Of a stretch of 64,000 nucleotides of DNA, positions 31,497 through 41,541 are shown piece after piece. This DNA is from Alsobacter ponti. Its GTDB lineage: Bacteria; Pseudomonadota; Alphaproteobacteria; Rhizobiales; Beijerinckiaceae. The stretch's first letter is position 1; each line of letters begins with the position of its first letter. The position numbers were made by a program, and so were the translations under genes. The stretch is from positions 42,285 to 106,284 of the forward strand of contig NZ_JANCLU010000018.1 in the NCBI RefSeq assembly GCF_024294805.1, given 5' to 3'. The notes beneath the pieces are model-generated. The model searched no databases. It saw only the letters and a program-made list of their open reading frames with translations, and had not been told where the DNA came from.

Positions 31497-32708
31497 ATGA
31501 GCCAGTTATCCGGGGAAGGCGGCTTCGGCGGCTTTGGCGGTTTCGGCGGCTTCGGCGGCTTCGGCGGTTTCGGAGGATTCGGGGGCTTCGGCGGGTTCGG
31601 GGGCTTCGGAGGATTCGGCGGGTTCGGCGGGTCGCCGTACGATCATCCGCTCGTGTCCGAGGCGCTGGTCCGCACGCGCGACGGGCTTGTCGGCACGTGG
31701 GACAAGCCGAGCGTCCCGCCTTCCGAATTGGCCATCGAGGACGCGGATAATCTCGCCCGCTGGTCCGCTTTCATTCGCGGTGGCGTGATCGACTTCGAGT
31801 TGATGTCGCGGATCGGCTTCACGGCCGAGGACCCCGATCCCGGCTCGGGCCGGCCAACCCACATGAAGGTCTGGCATCTCGAATCGTCCGTGGCGGCGAA
31901 GCCGGGTCGCCCGCCGACGGCGAGCTACAAGCCTCTCCTTGAAATCCGGCGCCCGAGCATGGCCGTGTTTCGCCGACAGCTCGATTTCCTGAACGAATAC
32001 GCGGAACTCAGAACGGACCGCGGCGCGGAGATCCTGACGCAGATGAACGGCGGCTTCGCGTTCGTCGCCTCGGTCTCCAACATCAGTCCGGACCGCACGC
32101 CCTTCACTATCGAATTGCTGGCCGCCGCGCAGCGCCTGACCATCTTCGTCCACCTGCGCTTGAAGCACGCGCTGGCGTGCAAGCGGCCGGTTGAGCACAC
32201 GCCGCAGGTGCAGCCCGTCATCGCCACTCCGGGGCATGCGTCCTTCCCGAGCGGACACGCCTCGGAGGCCTTCGCGACGGCGGTGGTGCTGTGGCATCTG
32301 CAACGCGCGGCCAATCCCAACCCGGGCGATCCGTTCATTTACAACAGCCGGAAATGGCGGGTGCAGCTTCTCAGGCTCGCCGCGCGCATCGCGCAGAACC
32401 GGACCGTCGCGGGCCTGCATTTCCCGGTCGACAGCATCGTGGGGATGCTGATCGGCGTCACCGTCGGGCAATACCTGGTGACGCGGTTTTCCCAAGGCTC
32501 CGCCTATCGCGCTTGGCGGTTCGACGGATCGCATTTCAACGGCGACACGGACTTCGTCTGGCACAAGCTCTACGACGTGGATCAGGAACGCCTCGTTCGC
32601 ACCACGCCCAAGTATTCGTCGCTGATTGGCCAGGCCAACATCGACCCGAGCTCCGCCGACGGCATTCTGGCGTGGCTGTGGAACAAGGCCCGCGCCGAGT
32701 GGGCGTGA
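31497..32708 (+). CDS. PAP2/vanadium-haloperoxidase-like protein with N-terminal GGF repeats
   Basis: A 403-residue protein. Residues 8-43 are twelve consecutive Gly-Gly-Phe repeats. The rest belongs to the PAP2 acid-phosphatase/vanadium haloperoxidase superfamily. It has K223-x6-R230-P, P251-S-G-H254 and R302-x5-H308-xxx-D312, all active-site motifs for phosphate or vanadate. No membrane helices are evident, so a soluble haloperoxidase-like form is more likely than a membrane lipid phosphatase. The ribosome site AAGGGGGG precedes the ATG. It lies between the cyclase gene and the subtilisin-like gene with gaps of 25 and 27 bp. The substrate is unknown. Confidence 0.82.
   Translation: MSQLSGEGGFGGFGGFGGFGGFGGFGGFGGFGGFGGFGGFGGFGGSPYDHPLVSEALVRTRDGLVGTWDKPSVPPSELAIEDADNLARWSAFIRGGVIDFELMSRIGFTAEDPDPGSGRPTHMKVWHLESSVAAKPGRPPTASYKPLLEIRRPSMAVFRRQLDFLNEYAELRTDRGAEILTQMNGGFAFVASVSNISPDRTPFTIELLAAAQRLTIFVHLRLKHALACKRPVEHTPQVQPVIATPGHASFPSGHASEAFATAVVLWHLQRAANPNPGDPFIYNSRKWRVQLLRLAARIAQNRTVAGLHFPVDSIVGMLIGVTVGQYLVTRFSQGSAYRAWRFDGSHFNGDTDFVWHKLYDVDQERLVRTTPKYSSLIGQANIDPSSADGILAWLWNKARAEWA
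31518..31625 (+). repeat. Twelve 9-bp GGF-coding tandem repeats
   Basis: Twelve tandem 9-bp units of the pattern GGNGGNTTY encode (Gly-Gly-Phe)12. Synonymous differences among units (GGC/GGT/GGA/GGG, TTC/TTT) show selection on the peptide and not very recent slippage alone. A GG remnant follows before the globular domain. Confidence 0.95.
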
Positions 32709-32735
32709 CCCGACGGGCGGCGGAGGGCGATCGCG

Positions 32736-34811
32736 ATGCGCTGGATCTCGAGAACGCTGGATGACACGGGTGGAAACCTCGATCCGTATCTCGCGTGGAC
32801 GACCGGCCCGGGCCGGCCCGATGCGTTGCTGCCCGGCCAGGTCGGCCAACGCACGTCGGTGTTGTTCTCGCTGAACATGGGCGCGGCCAACGCGCTGCTC
32901 GGCAGCGGCGACGTCCCCAATGAAACGCGCGAACTGGTCGAGGCTTTCATCGAGGCCAGCCAGACGATCACATACGGCGCCCTCAGGCCCGACCGGTTTC
33001 ACACCGCGTTCCTGCCGGCTGCCGCACACTTGAGAGGGCGGGATCTGATCGGGCCCGTGCTGCCGGTGCTCGACCGCGTGTGCTTCGGGCCGCCGCTCCC
33101 TGAAAGATGCCTCGACAAAGGCATCGTCGCGACCGCGCAGGAGGCGGTCGCGAGGGTGAAGCGCGGCAAGGTCTCGCCCAACACGGTCGTGGTCGGCGTC
33201 ATCGACGACGGCCTGCCCTTCGCGCACGAACGGTTCAGGGACAGGAACGGCCGCACGCGGGTCGAGGCCGTGTGGGTCCAGGACGGCGACTATCGCGGCC
33301 CGGTCGACATCTTCCGCTACGGACGTGAGATCACCCGCGACGAAATCGACCAGGCGCTCGACGATTGCCGTCCCGGCGGTCCCGTCGATGAGGACGAGGT
33401 CTACCGCAGGCTGCACGTGGCGGATTTCGCCCGCAGCGGCTGGCGCTCCCTGGCGCGCCACGCCACCCATGGGGCGCATGTCATGGACCTCGCCTGCGGG
33501 TTTGACCCCGCCGACGCGCCCGACTGGATTCTCGTCGGCGTCCAACTGCCGGTCGCCACGACCCGCAACACGTCCGGGACCACCCTGGCGAGCTATGCCT
33601 CGGACGCGCTGAAATACATCCGCAACACGGCGCTCACGCTCGCCAATGGCGGGCCGCGCCTGCCGGTCGTGGTCAATCTCAGCTACGGGCTCGTCGCCGG
33701 CCCGCACGACGGCACGCACATCCTCGAGGAGGCCATCGACACGGTCGTGCGGGATTACAACCAGGCCGGCGCTGGCCTGCCGATGCGCGTCGTGCTGCCG
33801 TCCGGCAACAGCCGCCAGGGGCGGGGGCACGCCGAGTTCCAGTTCACGCCGGCCAAGCCCGAGCACGAGCTGTCGTGGCGGGTTCACCCGGACGACCTGA
33901 CGCCGAGCTTTGTCGAGATCTGGCTGCCGCCGGCCGTGGCGGTGTCGCGCCGCGTCGAAGTCATCGTGGTTCCGCCCGGCGCGCGCCCGGCCAGCCCGCC
34001 GCTGGGCGAAGGCGACGCCAAGGCGCTCGAACTGGAGGACGACGGCGGCGTGCTGTGCCAGGTCACCTATCACCAGCCCACGCCCGGCTCGCAGCGCGGC
34101 ATGTTCCTGATCGCGCTGCAGCCGACCGCGCGCATCGAGGGAGCCGGTTCGCTGACGCCGGTCGACCCCATCGCGCCGTCCGGCGTCTGGACCGTTCGCG
34201 TCAGGAATCTCGGCCTGACCCGCCGCGAGACGGTCGCCTGCTGGGTGCAGCGCGACGATACGCCGTTCGGCTATCCGCCGCGCGGCCGGCAGTCCTTCTT
34301 CGAGGACAGGCAATATCGCCGCTTCGACGAGAAAGGCCGGGTCGAGGACGGCCGCGATCTCCCCGGCTGTCCCATCAAGCGCGACGGCTTGATGAACGCC
34401 ATCGCGACGGGCGACGAGCCGGTGGTCGTCGCCGGATTTCGCGCGGACAACGGGAGCTTGCTGGATTACTCGGCCGGCGGGCCGACGCCTGGAACCCCGG
34501 GCGCCTCCCTCTGGACACGCACCGGCCCGGACGTGGCCGCCCGGAGCGAGGACTCAGGAGCTTGTCCCGGCGTCTTCGGAGCCGGCACGCGCACCGGCTC
34601 CCTCGTGGCGATGGGCGGCACCAGCGTGGCCGCGCCACGCGTGGCGCGGCTGATCGCCGAGTTTCTGGCCGAGCCCTCCGCCCATGCCGGCACGGGCGGG
34701 CGCCCCGACGTCCGGTCGCTGGCTGCCCCAACTCCCGTCCTGCCGCCCGAGCGTGCCGGAGCGGGCGTCATCGACGTGCCGCCCGTGCATCGCCGCAGGC
34801 GTCGCCTCTGA
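32736..34811 (+). CDS. S8 family (subtilisin-like) serine peptidase
   Basis: A 691-residue protein with a complete subtilase triad: Asp157 (VIDDG), His245 (THGAHV) and Ser630 (GGTSVAAP). The oxyanion Asn is in a PSGN segment near 352. There is no signal peptide, transmembrane helix or clear propeptide, so it appears cytoplasmic. A large insertion (about 360-600) with beta-rich character separates Asn and Ser. The protein ends in a basic HRRRRRL tail. GGAGGG precedes the ATG, 27 bp after the PAP2-like gene. Such cytosolic subtilases often act with a partner as regulated proteases; the target here is unknown. Confidence 0.88.
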   Translation: MRWISRTLDDTGGNLDPYLAWTTGPGRPDALLPGQVGQRTSVLFSLNMGAANALLGSGDVPNETRELVEAFIEASQTITYGALRPDRFHTAFLPAAAHLRGRDLIGPVLPVLDRVCFGPPLPERCLDKGIVATAQEAVARVKRGKVSPNTVVVGVIDDGLPFAHERFRDRNGRTRVEAVWVQDGDYRGPVDIFRYGREITRDEIDQALDDCRPGGPVDEDEVYRRLHVADFARSGWRSLARHATHGAHVMDLACGFDPADAPDWILVGVQLPVATTRNTSGTTLASYASDALKYIRNTALTLANGGPRLPVVVNLSYGLVAGPHDGTHILEEAIDTVVRDYNQAGAGLPMRVVLPSGNSRQGRGHAEFQFTPAKPEHELSWRVHPDDLTPSFVEIWLPPAVAVSRRVEVIVVPPGARPASPPLGEGDAKALELEDDGGVLCQVTYHQPTPGSQRGMFLIALQPTARIEGAGSLTPVDPIAPSGVWTVRVRNLGLTRRETVACWVQRDDTPFGYPPRGRQSFFEDRQYRRFDEKGRVEDGRDLPGCPIKRDGLMNAIATGDEPVVVAGFRADNGSLLDYSAGGPTPGTPGASLWTRTGPDVAARSEDSGACPGVFGAGTRTGSLVAMGGTSVAAPRVARLIAEFLAEPSAHAGTGGRPDVRSLAAPTPVLPPERAGAGVIDVPPVHRRRRRL

Positions 34812-34943
34812 CAACGTGGCGTTGCGGCATGAGGACGCGACACGCCGTTAGCGCGGAGACGACACACATGTCGTGAATTGAATTGACCCTGCGCGGATTT
34901 CGACTGACGCTGCCTGCAACCGTCGCAAGCAGGACAGCGCGCC

Positions 34944-35960
34944 ATGCTGCATTCGCCAGGGGCTCGAGGAAACATTGCGCTCGAGACGACGCCGGCCCAG
35001 CCCGCCGCGCCGGACAGCGTCCACACGTTCGGGTTCCTCGTGGTGCCCGATTTCTCGATGATCGCCTTCACCTCCGCCATCGAGCCGCTGCGCCTGGCCA
35101 ATCGGTGCTGCGGACGGCAGGTCTATGGCTGGCGCATCTTCTCGCCGGACGGGCGGCCCGTCACCGCCTCCAACGGCGTGGCGATCGCCGCGGACGGCGC
35201 CTACGCCGATGTCGGGCCGATGCCGGCCGTAGTGGTCTGCGCGGGCATCGACGTGCAGCGCTTCGACCATCGCGAACTCATCGCCAAGCTGCGCACGCTG
35301 GCCTTCTACGGCGTGTCCATCGGCGCGGTCTGCACCGGCACCTACGTGCTCGCGAAGGCGGGCCTGCTGGCCGGGCGCAAGTGCACCATTCACTGGGAGA
35401 ACCACGACAGTTTCCGGGAGGAATTCCCCGACATCGAGGTGACGCAGGAGCTGTTCGAGGTGGACCGAAACCGCTTCACCTGCGCGGGCGGCACGGCCGC
35501 CATCGACATGATGCTGTCGATGATCGCCAAGCAGAAGGGGCCCGACGTCGCCGCGCAGGTCACCGACCAGATGATCCATCACCGCATCCGCGACGCGCAC
35601 GAGCGCCAGCGCATGGAGCTGCGGGCCCGGCTCGGCGTCGCCCATCCGAAGCTCATCTCGGTCGTGTCGCACATGGAGAACAGCCTGGAGACGCCGTTGT
35701 CCTGCGCGGAGCTCGCGGAAGCGGTGGGCCTGTCCACGCGCCAGCTCGAGCGGCTGTTCCGGCGCTATATCGGCGAAGCCCCGACCCGCTACTATCTCGG
35801 CCTGCGCCTCAATCGCGCGCGCTATCTGCTGCGTCAGACCTCCATGCCGGTGCTCACCATCGGCCTGGCGTGCGGATTCGTCTCGGCTTCGCACTTCTCC
35901 AAGTGCTACAGCGAGCACTTCGACCGCACGCCGTCGCAGGAGCGACGCAAGGCGGTGTGA
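34944..35960 (+). CDS. GlxA/GbdR-type AraC-family transcriptional regulator
   Basis: A 338-residue regulator. Residues about 27-200 form a DJ-1/PfpI-like GATase1 domain with a Cys in the nucleophile-elbow position (GAVCTGT, near 133). Residues about 230-335 form the AraC-type double helix-turn-helix (LAEAVGLSTRQLERLFRRYIG and GLACGFVSASHFSKCYSEHF). This architecture is shared with GbdR, CdhR and ArgR, which activate glycine betaine, carnitine or arginine catabolism. It stands directly before the formate-THF ligase gene (136 bp) at the head of the methylated-amine cluster, so it is the best candidate regulator of that cluster. The ligand is inferred only. Confidence 0.9.
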   Translation: MLHSPGARGNIALETTPAQPAAPDSVHTFGFLVVPDFSMIAFTSAIEPLRLANRCCGRQVYGWRIFSPDGRPVTASNGVAIAADGAYADVGPMPAVVVCAGIDVQRFDHRELIAKLRTLAFYGVSIGAVCTGTYVLAKAGLLAGRKCTIHWENHDSFREEFPDIEVTQELFEVDRNRFTCAGGTAAIDMMLSMIAKQKGPDVAAQVTDQMIHHRIRDAHERQRMELRARLGVAHPKLISVVSHMENSLETPLSCAELAEAVGLSTRQLERLFRRYIGEAPTRYYLGLRLNRARYLLRQTSMPVLTIGLACGFVSASHFSKCYSEHFDRTPSQERRKAV

Positions 35961-36096
35961 AAGCGCCATCTGACGCTTTCTGGCCAGAACGCGCCGCATT
36001 GGTCGTCCGGCGCGTCTCGCGAATATCCGACACTCCCTGTCGAAGCTGCGGGAGAGCAGGCGGGAATCCGCGCCTCCCGGGGAGGGGAGTGGCAGG

Positions 36097-37782
36097 ATGC
36101 TGAGCGACCTGGACATCGCGCGGGCGGCGCGACTGAAACCGATCGAGACCGTGGCCGAGCGGCTCGGAATTCCCCCGGACGCCTTGCACCATTTCGGCCG
36201 GCACATCGCCAAGCTGGACACGGCTTTCGTGCGCGAAGCCGCCAAGCGGCCCCAGGGCAAGCTCATCCTCGTCACCGCCATCAGCCCGACCCCGGCGGGC
36301 GAGGGCAAGACCACGACGACCGTGGGCCTCGGCGACGGCCTGAACCGCATCGGCCGCAGCGCGGCGATCTGCCTGCGCGAACCGTCGCTCGGGCCGTGCT
36401 TCGGCATGAAGGGCGGAGCGGCCGGCGGCGGCTACGCGCAGGTCGTGCCGATGGAGCAGATCAACCTGCACTTCACCGGGGATTTCCACGCCATCACGGC
36501 GGCGAACAACCTGCTCGCGGCCTTGCTCGACAATCATATCTACTGGGGCAACGCGCTCGGCATCGATCCGCGCCGCGTCTCATGGCGTCGCGTGCTGGAC
36601 ATGAACGACCGCGCCTTGCGCTCGCTCGTCAGCTCGCTGGGCGGGGTCTCAAACGGTTTCCCGCGCGAGGATGGCTTCGACATCACGGTCGCCTCGGAGG
36701 TGATGGCCGTATTCTGCCTGGCGAGCGATCTCGCCGACCTGGAGGAACGCCTGGGGCGCATCGTCGTCGCGCAGACGCGGGACCGGAAGCCCGTGACGGC
36801 CCGCGACCTCAAGGCCGCCGGCGCGATGACCGTGCTGCTCAAGGACGCATTCCAGCCCAATCTCGTCCAGACCCTCGAAGGCACGCCGGCCTTCGTCCAC
36901 GGCGGGCCATTCGCGAACATCGCGCATGGATGCAACTCCGTCGTGGCGACCAGGACGGCCCTTCATCTGGCCGACTTCGTCGTGACGGAGGCGGGGTTCG
37001 GCGCCGACCTCGGGGCCGAGAAGTTTTTTGACATCAAGTGCCGCAAGGCGGGGCTGGAGCCGGCGGCGGCGGTCCTCGTCGCCACCGTGCGCGCGCTCAA
37101 GATGCACGGCGGGGTGCCGAAGGACCAGCTCGCGGCCGAGAACCTGCCGGCGCTGCGCAAGGGCATGGCGAATCTCGGCCGCCATCTGGCCAACATCAGG
37201 AAGTTCGGCGTACCCGCCGTGGTCGGCGTCAACCGGTTCGCCACCGACACGCCGGACGAACTCGCCCTGATCCAGGAGCTCTGCCGCGCCGAATTCGGAG
37301 TCGACGCGATCGTCTGCGACCACTTCGCCCAGGGCTCCGCCGGCATCGAGGCCCTGGCGCACCGTGTGGCGGAGATCGCCCACGCGGCGGGGGCGCTGGA
37401 CGGGCTGGGCTTCCGTCCGCTCTACGCCGACGAGTTGCCGCTGTGGGACAAGATGAGGCTGATCGCGACCGAGATCTACGGCGCGTCCGACATCATCGCC
37501 GACCAGCGCATCCGCAACGAGTTTCGCGAATTGCAGGCCGCCGGCCATGGCGGGCTGCCGATCTGCGTCGCGAAGACGCAATACTCGTTTTCGACCGATC
37601 CCGAGCTGCGCGGTGCGCCGAGCGGCCACGTGGTCCCCATCCGCGAAATCCGCCTCTCGGCCGGGGCCGGGTTCGTCGTGGTGATCTGCGGGGAGATCAT
37701 GACCATGCCGGGCTTGCCGCGCGTGCCCTCCGCCGAGCATATCGGTCTCGATGAAAACGGGCTCGTCGAGGGGCTTTCGTAG
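36097..37782 (+). CDS. fhs: Formate-tetrahydrofolate ligase
   Basis: A 561-residue enzyme of the usual family length, interconverting formate + THF + ATP and 10-formyl-THF. The ATP site is clear ([20 protein letters not shown] near residue 65). The conserved [19 protein letters not shown] block and the [15 protein letters not shown] block follow. A strong GGAGGGGAG precedes the ATG. The GMC oxidoreductase gene begins 8 bp after its stop. In this cluster it probably runs towards formate and ATP release from methyl-derived C1 units, or else assimilates formate; direction cannot be told from sequence. Confidence 0.97.
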   Translation: MLSDLDIARAARLKPIETVAERLGIPPDALHHFGRHIAKLDTAFVREAAKRPQGKLILVTAISPTPAGEGKTTTTVGLGDGLNRIGRSAAICLREPSLGPCFGMKGGAAGGGYAQVVPMEQINLHFTGDFHAITAANNLLAALLDNHIYWGNALGIDPRRVSWRRVLDMNDRALRSLVSSLGGVSNGFPREDGFDITVASEVMAVFCLASDLADLEERLGRIVVAQTRDRKPVTARDLKAAGAMTVLLKDAFQPNLVQTLEGTPAFVHGGPFANIAHGCNSVVATRTALHLADFVVTEAGFGADLGAEKFFDIKCRKAGLEPAAAVLVATVRALKMHGGVPKDQLAAENLPALRKGMANLGRHLANIRKFGVPAVVGVNRFATDTPDELALIQELCRAEFGVDAIVCDHFAQGSAGIEALAHRVAEIAHAAGALDGLGFRPLYADELPLWDKMRLIATEIYGASDIIADQRIRNEFRELQAAGHGGLPICVAKTQYSFSTDPELRGAPSGHVVPIREIRLSAGAGFVVVICGEIMTMPGLPRVPSAEHIGLDENGLVEGLS

Positions 37783-37790
37783 CGGCGGGA

Positions 37791-39467
37791 ATGGCGAACC
37801 TTCCGGAAACAGTCGATTTTGTGATCGTGGGGGCCGGTTCCGCCGGCTGCGTGATGGCGGCCCGCCTGAGTGAGGACGGACGCCACAGCGTCGCCGTGCT
37901 GGAGGCGGGCGGCAGCGACCGCTCGGTGTTCATCCAGATGCCGAGCGCGCTCTCCATCCCGATGAACTCGCCCCGCTACGACTGGGGCTACGAGAGCGAG
38001 CCCGAGCCGCACCTCAACGGTCGCCGCCTGCACGTGCCGCGCGGCAAGGTGCTCGGCGGATCGTCGTCGATCAACGGCATGGTCTATATCCGCGGCAACG
38101 CGCTCGACTTCGAAGCCTGGGAGGCGCTCGGAGCCGCCGGCTGGGGCTATCGCAACGTGCTGCCCTATTTCCGGCGCGCCGAAACGAGGGAGGAGGGCGG
38201 CGACGCCTGGCGCGGCTCCGAAGGGCCCCTGCACACGAGCTACGGGAAGCTCGCCAACCCGCTCTACCGAGCCTTCATCGACGCCGCCGTGCAGGCCGGC
38301 TACGCCGAGACGGAGGACGTCAACGGCTACCGGCAGGAGGGCTTCGGACGCATGGACCAGACGATCCATCGCGGACGGCGCTGGAGCGCGGCGAACGCCT
38401 ATCTCAAGCCGGCCATGCGCCGACCCAACGTGACGGTGGTCACGTCCGCGCAGGCGACCAGCCTGATGTTCGAGGCCGGGCGCGCCGTCGGCGTCGCCTA
38501 TCGGCGCGGCGGGCCCGCAGGCGAGGAACGCATCGTGCGGGCTCGGCGCGAAGTGATTGTGGCGGCCGGGCCCATCGCCTCTCCGCTCCTGCTGATGCGC
38601 TCCGGCATCGGGCCGGCCGCGCACCTCGCAAGCTTCTCGGTGCCGGTGCTGCGCGACCGGCCCGGCGTCGGCGGCAATCTACAGGACCATCTGGAGTTCT
38701 ATTTCCAGGTGGAGAGCCGCGAGCCGGTGACGCTGTACTCCGCCATGAAGCCGTGGTCGAAGGCGCTGATCGGCCTGCGCTGGCTGCTGCGCGGCGACGG
38801 GCTCGGGGCGACCAACCATTTCGAGAGCTGCGGCTTCATCCGCAGCCGCGCCGGGGTGGAATGGCCAGACCTGCAATATCACTTCCTTCCCGCCGCCATC
38901 GACTACAACGGCAGGGCGCGCGTGGAGGGGCACGGCTTTCAGGCCCATGTCGGGCCGATGCGCTCCAAGAGCCGGGGCGAAGTGCGGCTCGCCTCGGCCG
39001 ATCCGTTCGCGCCTCCGAGCATCCGCTTCAACTATATGAGCCACGAGGATGACTGGACGGAGATGCGCGCCGCCGTGCGCCTGACCCGCGAGATCTTCGC
39101 CCAGCCGGCCTTCGAGCGGTATCGCGGACGCGAGTTGCAGCCTGGTCCGGACGTGCGGTCCGACGCCGAGATCGACGCGTTCATCCGCGCGCGCGTCGAA
39201 AGCGCCTATCACCCGTGCGGCACCTGCCGCATCGGCCGGCCGGACGATCCGCTGGCCGTGGTGGACCCCGAACTGCGCGTCATTGGCGTCGACGGGCTGC
39301 GCGTCGCCGACACGTCCGTCATGCCCGTCATCACCACCGGCAACCTGAACGCGCCGGCCATCATGATCGGCGAGAAGGCGTCCGACCACGTTCTCGGAAG
39401 GCCGCTTCTGCCCGCGTCCAATGCCGAATTCTACGTCGCTCCCGATTGGCGGATGCGCCAGCGCTGA
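37791..39467 (+). CDS. GMC family FAD oxidoreductase, choline dehydrogenase-like
   Basis: A 558-residue flavoprotein. It has an N-terminal Rossmann motif G14-x-G16-xx-G19, the GMC signature [17 protein letters not shown] (about 82-98) and the catalytic His474 in [10 protein letters not shown]. The closing [16 protein letters not shown] block is almost the BetA consensus. It probably oxidises an alcohol such as choline or a hydroxylated quaternary amine and passes electrons to the membrane chain. It follows fhs by 8 bp (operon) and converges on the HyuA-like gene with 3 bp between stops. It could be betA, but the context of many betaine-type genes does not prove choline as substrate. Confidence 0.9.
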   Translation: MANLPETVDFVIVGAGSAGCVMAARLSEDGRHSVAVLEAGGSDRSVFIQMPSALSIPMNSPRYDWGYESEPEPHLNGRRLHVPRGKVLGGSSSINGMVYIRGNALDFEAWEALGAAGWGYRNVLPYFRRAETREEGGDAWRGSEGPLHTSYGKLANPLYRAFIDAAVQAGYAETEDVNGYRQEGFGRMDQTIHRGRRWSAANAYLKPAMRRPNVTVVTSAQATSLMFEAGRAVGVAYRRGGPAGEERIVRARREVIVAAGPIASPLLLMRSGIGPAAHLASFSVPVLRDRPGVGGNLQDHLEFYFQVESREPVTLYSAMKPWSKALIGLRWLLRGDGLGATNHFESCGFIRSRAGVEWPDLQYHFLPAAIDYNGRARVEGHGFQAHVGPMRSKSRGEVRLASADPFAPPSIRFNYMSHEDDWTEMRAAVRLTREIFAQPAFERYRGRELQPGPDVRSDAEIDAFIRARVESAYHPCGTCRIGRPDDPLAVVDPELRVIGVDGLRVADTSVMPVITTGNLNAPAIMIGEKASDHVLGRPLLPASNAEFYVAPDWRMRQR

Positions 39468-39470
39468 CGC

Positions 39471-41477
39471 TCAGGCCGGAGGGGCCCAGCACTCGGCGAC
39501 GATGGTCGCGGCGATCAGCGCGGCGTCCCCCCCGAGGCCCGGAAGATCGACCCGGTCGACGTGAACGTCGACGTGGCGGTCGCGTCCGCCGCCGCGCTCC
39601 GCCGCCAGCTCAAGAGCCCGCTCCCGCGCGAGGTCGGTGGCGAGGGCGAGCGCCCGGGTGGGGTCGTCGACCGTCACCGGGGTTCCGCCGCCATGGACGC
39701 GGTAGAGGCCGCCTTCGGACGAAATGTCGACGATGGCCTGCGCCTTCACGACGCCGACCGCCGCGCCGACCGCGTTGGCGACCTCGCCGTGCGGCGGCAG
39801 CACGATCTCGCAACCGAGGCGGCGGCCGAGTTCGGGGTAGAGGATCGGCGCGGGTCCGCCGACCGCGACGAGCGGCGCGGCCGGCCGCAGGTTCACTGAC
39901 AGGTGGCGAAAGCGGCCTTCGCCCGAGACGGCCGCCTCGACGATCCCGTCCCCGACCTCGCCCTCCGGCGGGCCACCCGCGAGGCTCTCGATCAGCACCC
40001 GGCCGCTCTTCCGCACGGCGGCGTCGAGGACTTCCTCGGCGAACCGGCGCGCCGCCGCGTCGGTTTCCTCGTCGCCGCGCGGGCGGGCCATGCGGATGCG
40101 CCGCTCCAGCAGCAAGGCGCCGAGCACGGCTCCCTCGCGGCTCCACTGGCCCTGCATGCCGAGGATGTGCGCCGCGTCGCTCGGCGTGAACGCGGCGACG
40201 ATGAGCGCGCCGGCCTCGACCAGTCGCCGCAGCATTCGCTGGCGCGACGGGCTCGACGCGATCCGGGCCAGCGGGGCCGGGCCTTCGCGCACGGAATCCA
40301 GTATGCCCAGCTCGGTCTGCGACAGGCCGGCGACGCCGGGTTCGTCGCGCTGGCCGAAGGGGCGCAGCACGAAGCGGTCCGCGTGGGATTCGCCGGTGGG
40401 GTCGGCGAGCGCGCGGCGCATCGTGTCGAGCACGCCGGGATGGCGCGCGGCCAGCAGGGACAGCGGCGCGACCCGCCCCGCCGAGAGGACGACGCGGCCC
40501 GCGCCCTGCGATACGACCTCGCTGTCGCCGCCCAGCCCGAACGTCCGGACGTCGATGGCCCGCACCAGCGTTCGGCGTCCGCCCACCATCGCTCCGTGCC
40601 GGTCGAGCCTGGGCCAGCCCCGCTCCACGACCGCGATATCGGTCGTCGTTCCGCCGACATCGCTGACGACGAGATCGTCGAGGCCGGAGAGGAAGCGCGC
40701 GCCGATGACGCTCGCCGCCGGGCCGGACAGGATGGTCTCGACCGGGCGCAGCGCCACCGCGGCGGCCGATGCGAGCGTGCCGTCGCCCTTGACGACGAGC
40801 AGCGGGGCGGCGACGCCGTGCCCGGCCATGGCGTCGCGCACCGCCTCGATGAGCAGCGCGATGCGATGCACGATCCGCGCGTTGAGCGCCGCGGTGAGGG
40901 CCCGGCGGGGCGCGTCGAGGGCGTGGGCGAGGTCGCTCGACAGCGAGACGGGGCGGCCGGTGGCGGCGATGAGTTCGCGCGCCCGTTCCTCGTGCGAGGC
41001 GTTGCGGACCGACCAGTGCGCGGCGACGGCGTAGGCGTCGACGACCGCCGCCGTGTCGTCGAGGAAGCGGGAGACGGCGGCGACGTCCAGTTCCCGCGTC
41101 TCCCGGCCGGCGTGGTCGTGCCCGCCGTCGCAGCGCAGGATCCGCGCGCCGGGCAGCGCCGCCTCGATCTCGGCGCGCTTCGCCATGCCGTCGTCGAAGC
41201 CGATCAGGATGACGCCGATGGCGGAGCCGTGCCCCTCGACGATGGCGTTGGTCGCCAGCGTGGTGGAGAGCGACACCAGCGCGACGTCCGCCGGGGCGAC
41301 GCCGGCCAGCGCGAGGCTCAGCGCCTCGGCCACGCCGATGGAGAGATTCCCCTTCGTCGTCAAGGCCTTGGCGGTGGCGACGACGAGCCGGGACGACATC
41401 TCGACGACGGCGGCGTCCGTGTAGGTGCCGCCGGTGTCGATGCCGATCGAGTAGCGCGCCCCGGGGGGAAGGGTCAT
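39471..41477 (-). CDS. Hydantoinase/oxoprolinase A-like ASKHA protein
   Basis: A 668-residue HyuA-type protein. ASKHA phosphate loops are seen at residues 11-25 (SIGIDTGGTYTDAAVV) and about 275-290 (VVSDVGGTTTDIAVV). A GLGGDSEV segment lies near 330 and an adenosine loop, VAVGGPAPILYPELG, near 580. The family includes ATP-dependent hydantoin/oxoproline-opening subunits that normally need a HyuB partner, which is absent here. It lies 64 bp downstream of the DMGDH-like gene on the minus strand, so both are probably one transcript. It may hydrolyse a cyclic N-methyl compound or act as an ATP-dependent activase; neither is proven. Confidence 0.85.
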   Translation of the reverse strand: MTLPPGARYSIGIDTGGTYTDAAVVEMSSRLVVATAKALTTKGNLSIGVAEALSLALAGVAPADVALVSLSTTLATNAIVEGHGSAIGVILIGFDDGMAKRAEIEAALPGARILRCDGGHDHAGRETRELDVAAVSRFLDDTAAVVDAYAVAAHWSVRNASHEERARELIAATGRPVSLSSDLAHALDAPRRALTAALNARIVHRIALLIEAVRDAMAGHGVAAPLLVVKGDGTLASAAAVALRPVETILSGPAASVIGARFLSGLDDLVVSDVGGTTTDIAVVERGWPRLDRHGAMVGGRRTLVRAIDVRTFGLGGDSEVVSQGAGRVVLSAGRVAPLSLLAARHPGVLDTMRRALADPTGESHADRFVLRPFGQRDEPGVAGLSQTELGILDSVREGPAPLARIASSPSRQRMLRRLVEAGALIVAAFTPSDAAHILGMQGQWSREGAVLGALLLERRIRMARPRGDEETDAAARRFAEEVLDAAVRKSGRVLIESLAGGPPEGEVGDGIVEAAVSGEGRFRHLSVNLRPAAPLVAVGGPAPILYPELGRRLGCEIVLPPHGEVANAVGAAVGVVKAQAIVDISSEGGLYRVHGGGTPVTVDDPTRALALATDLARERALELAAERGGGRDRHVDVHVDRVDLPGLGGDAALIAATIVAECWAPPA

Positions 41478-41541
41478 GCCGGATATCCGTGTGGGGGCCG
41501 GGCCGGAGGCGCGGCGTCGGCCCTCTCTCGCACGGACGGGG

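Noticed and set aside
31518-31625. CRISPR-like array
   Set aside because: The 9-bp units are contiguous, coding and without spacers; the RTX repeats are likewise coding repeats. No cas gene is present.
31506-34313. 935-codon minus-strand frame opposite the PAP2-like and S8 genes
   Set aside because: It ends in a Glu/Ala/Ser tract that is only the complement of the GGF repeats; no domain or ribosome site supports it.
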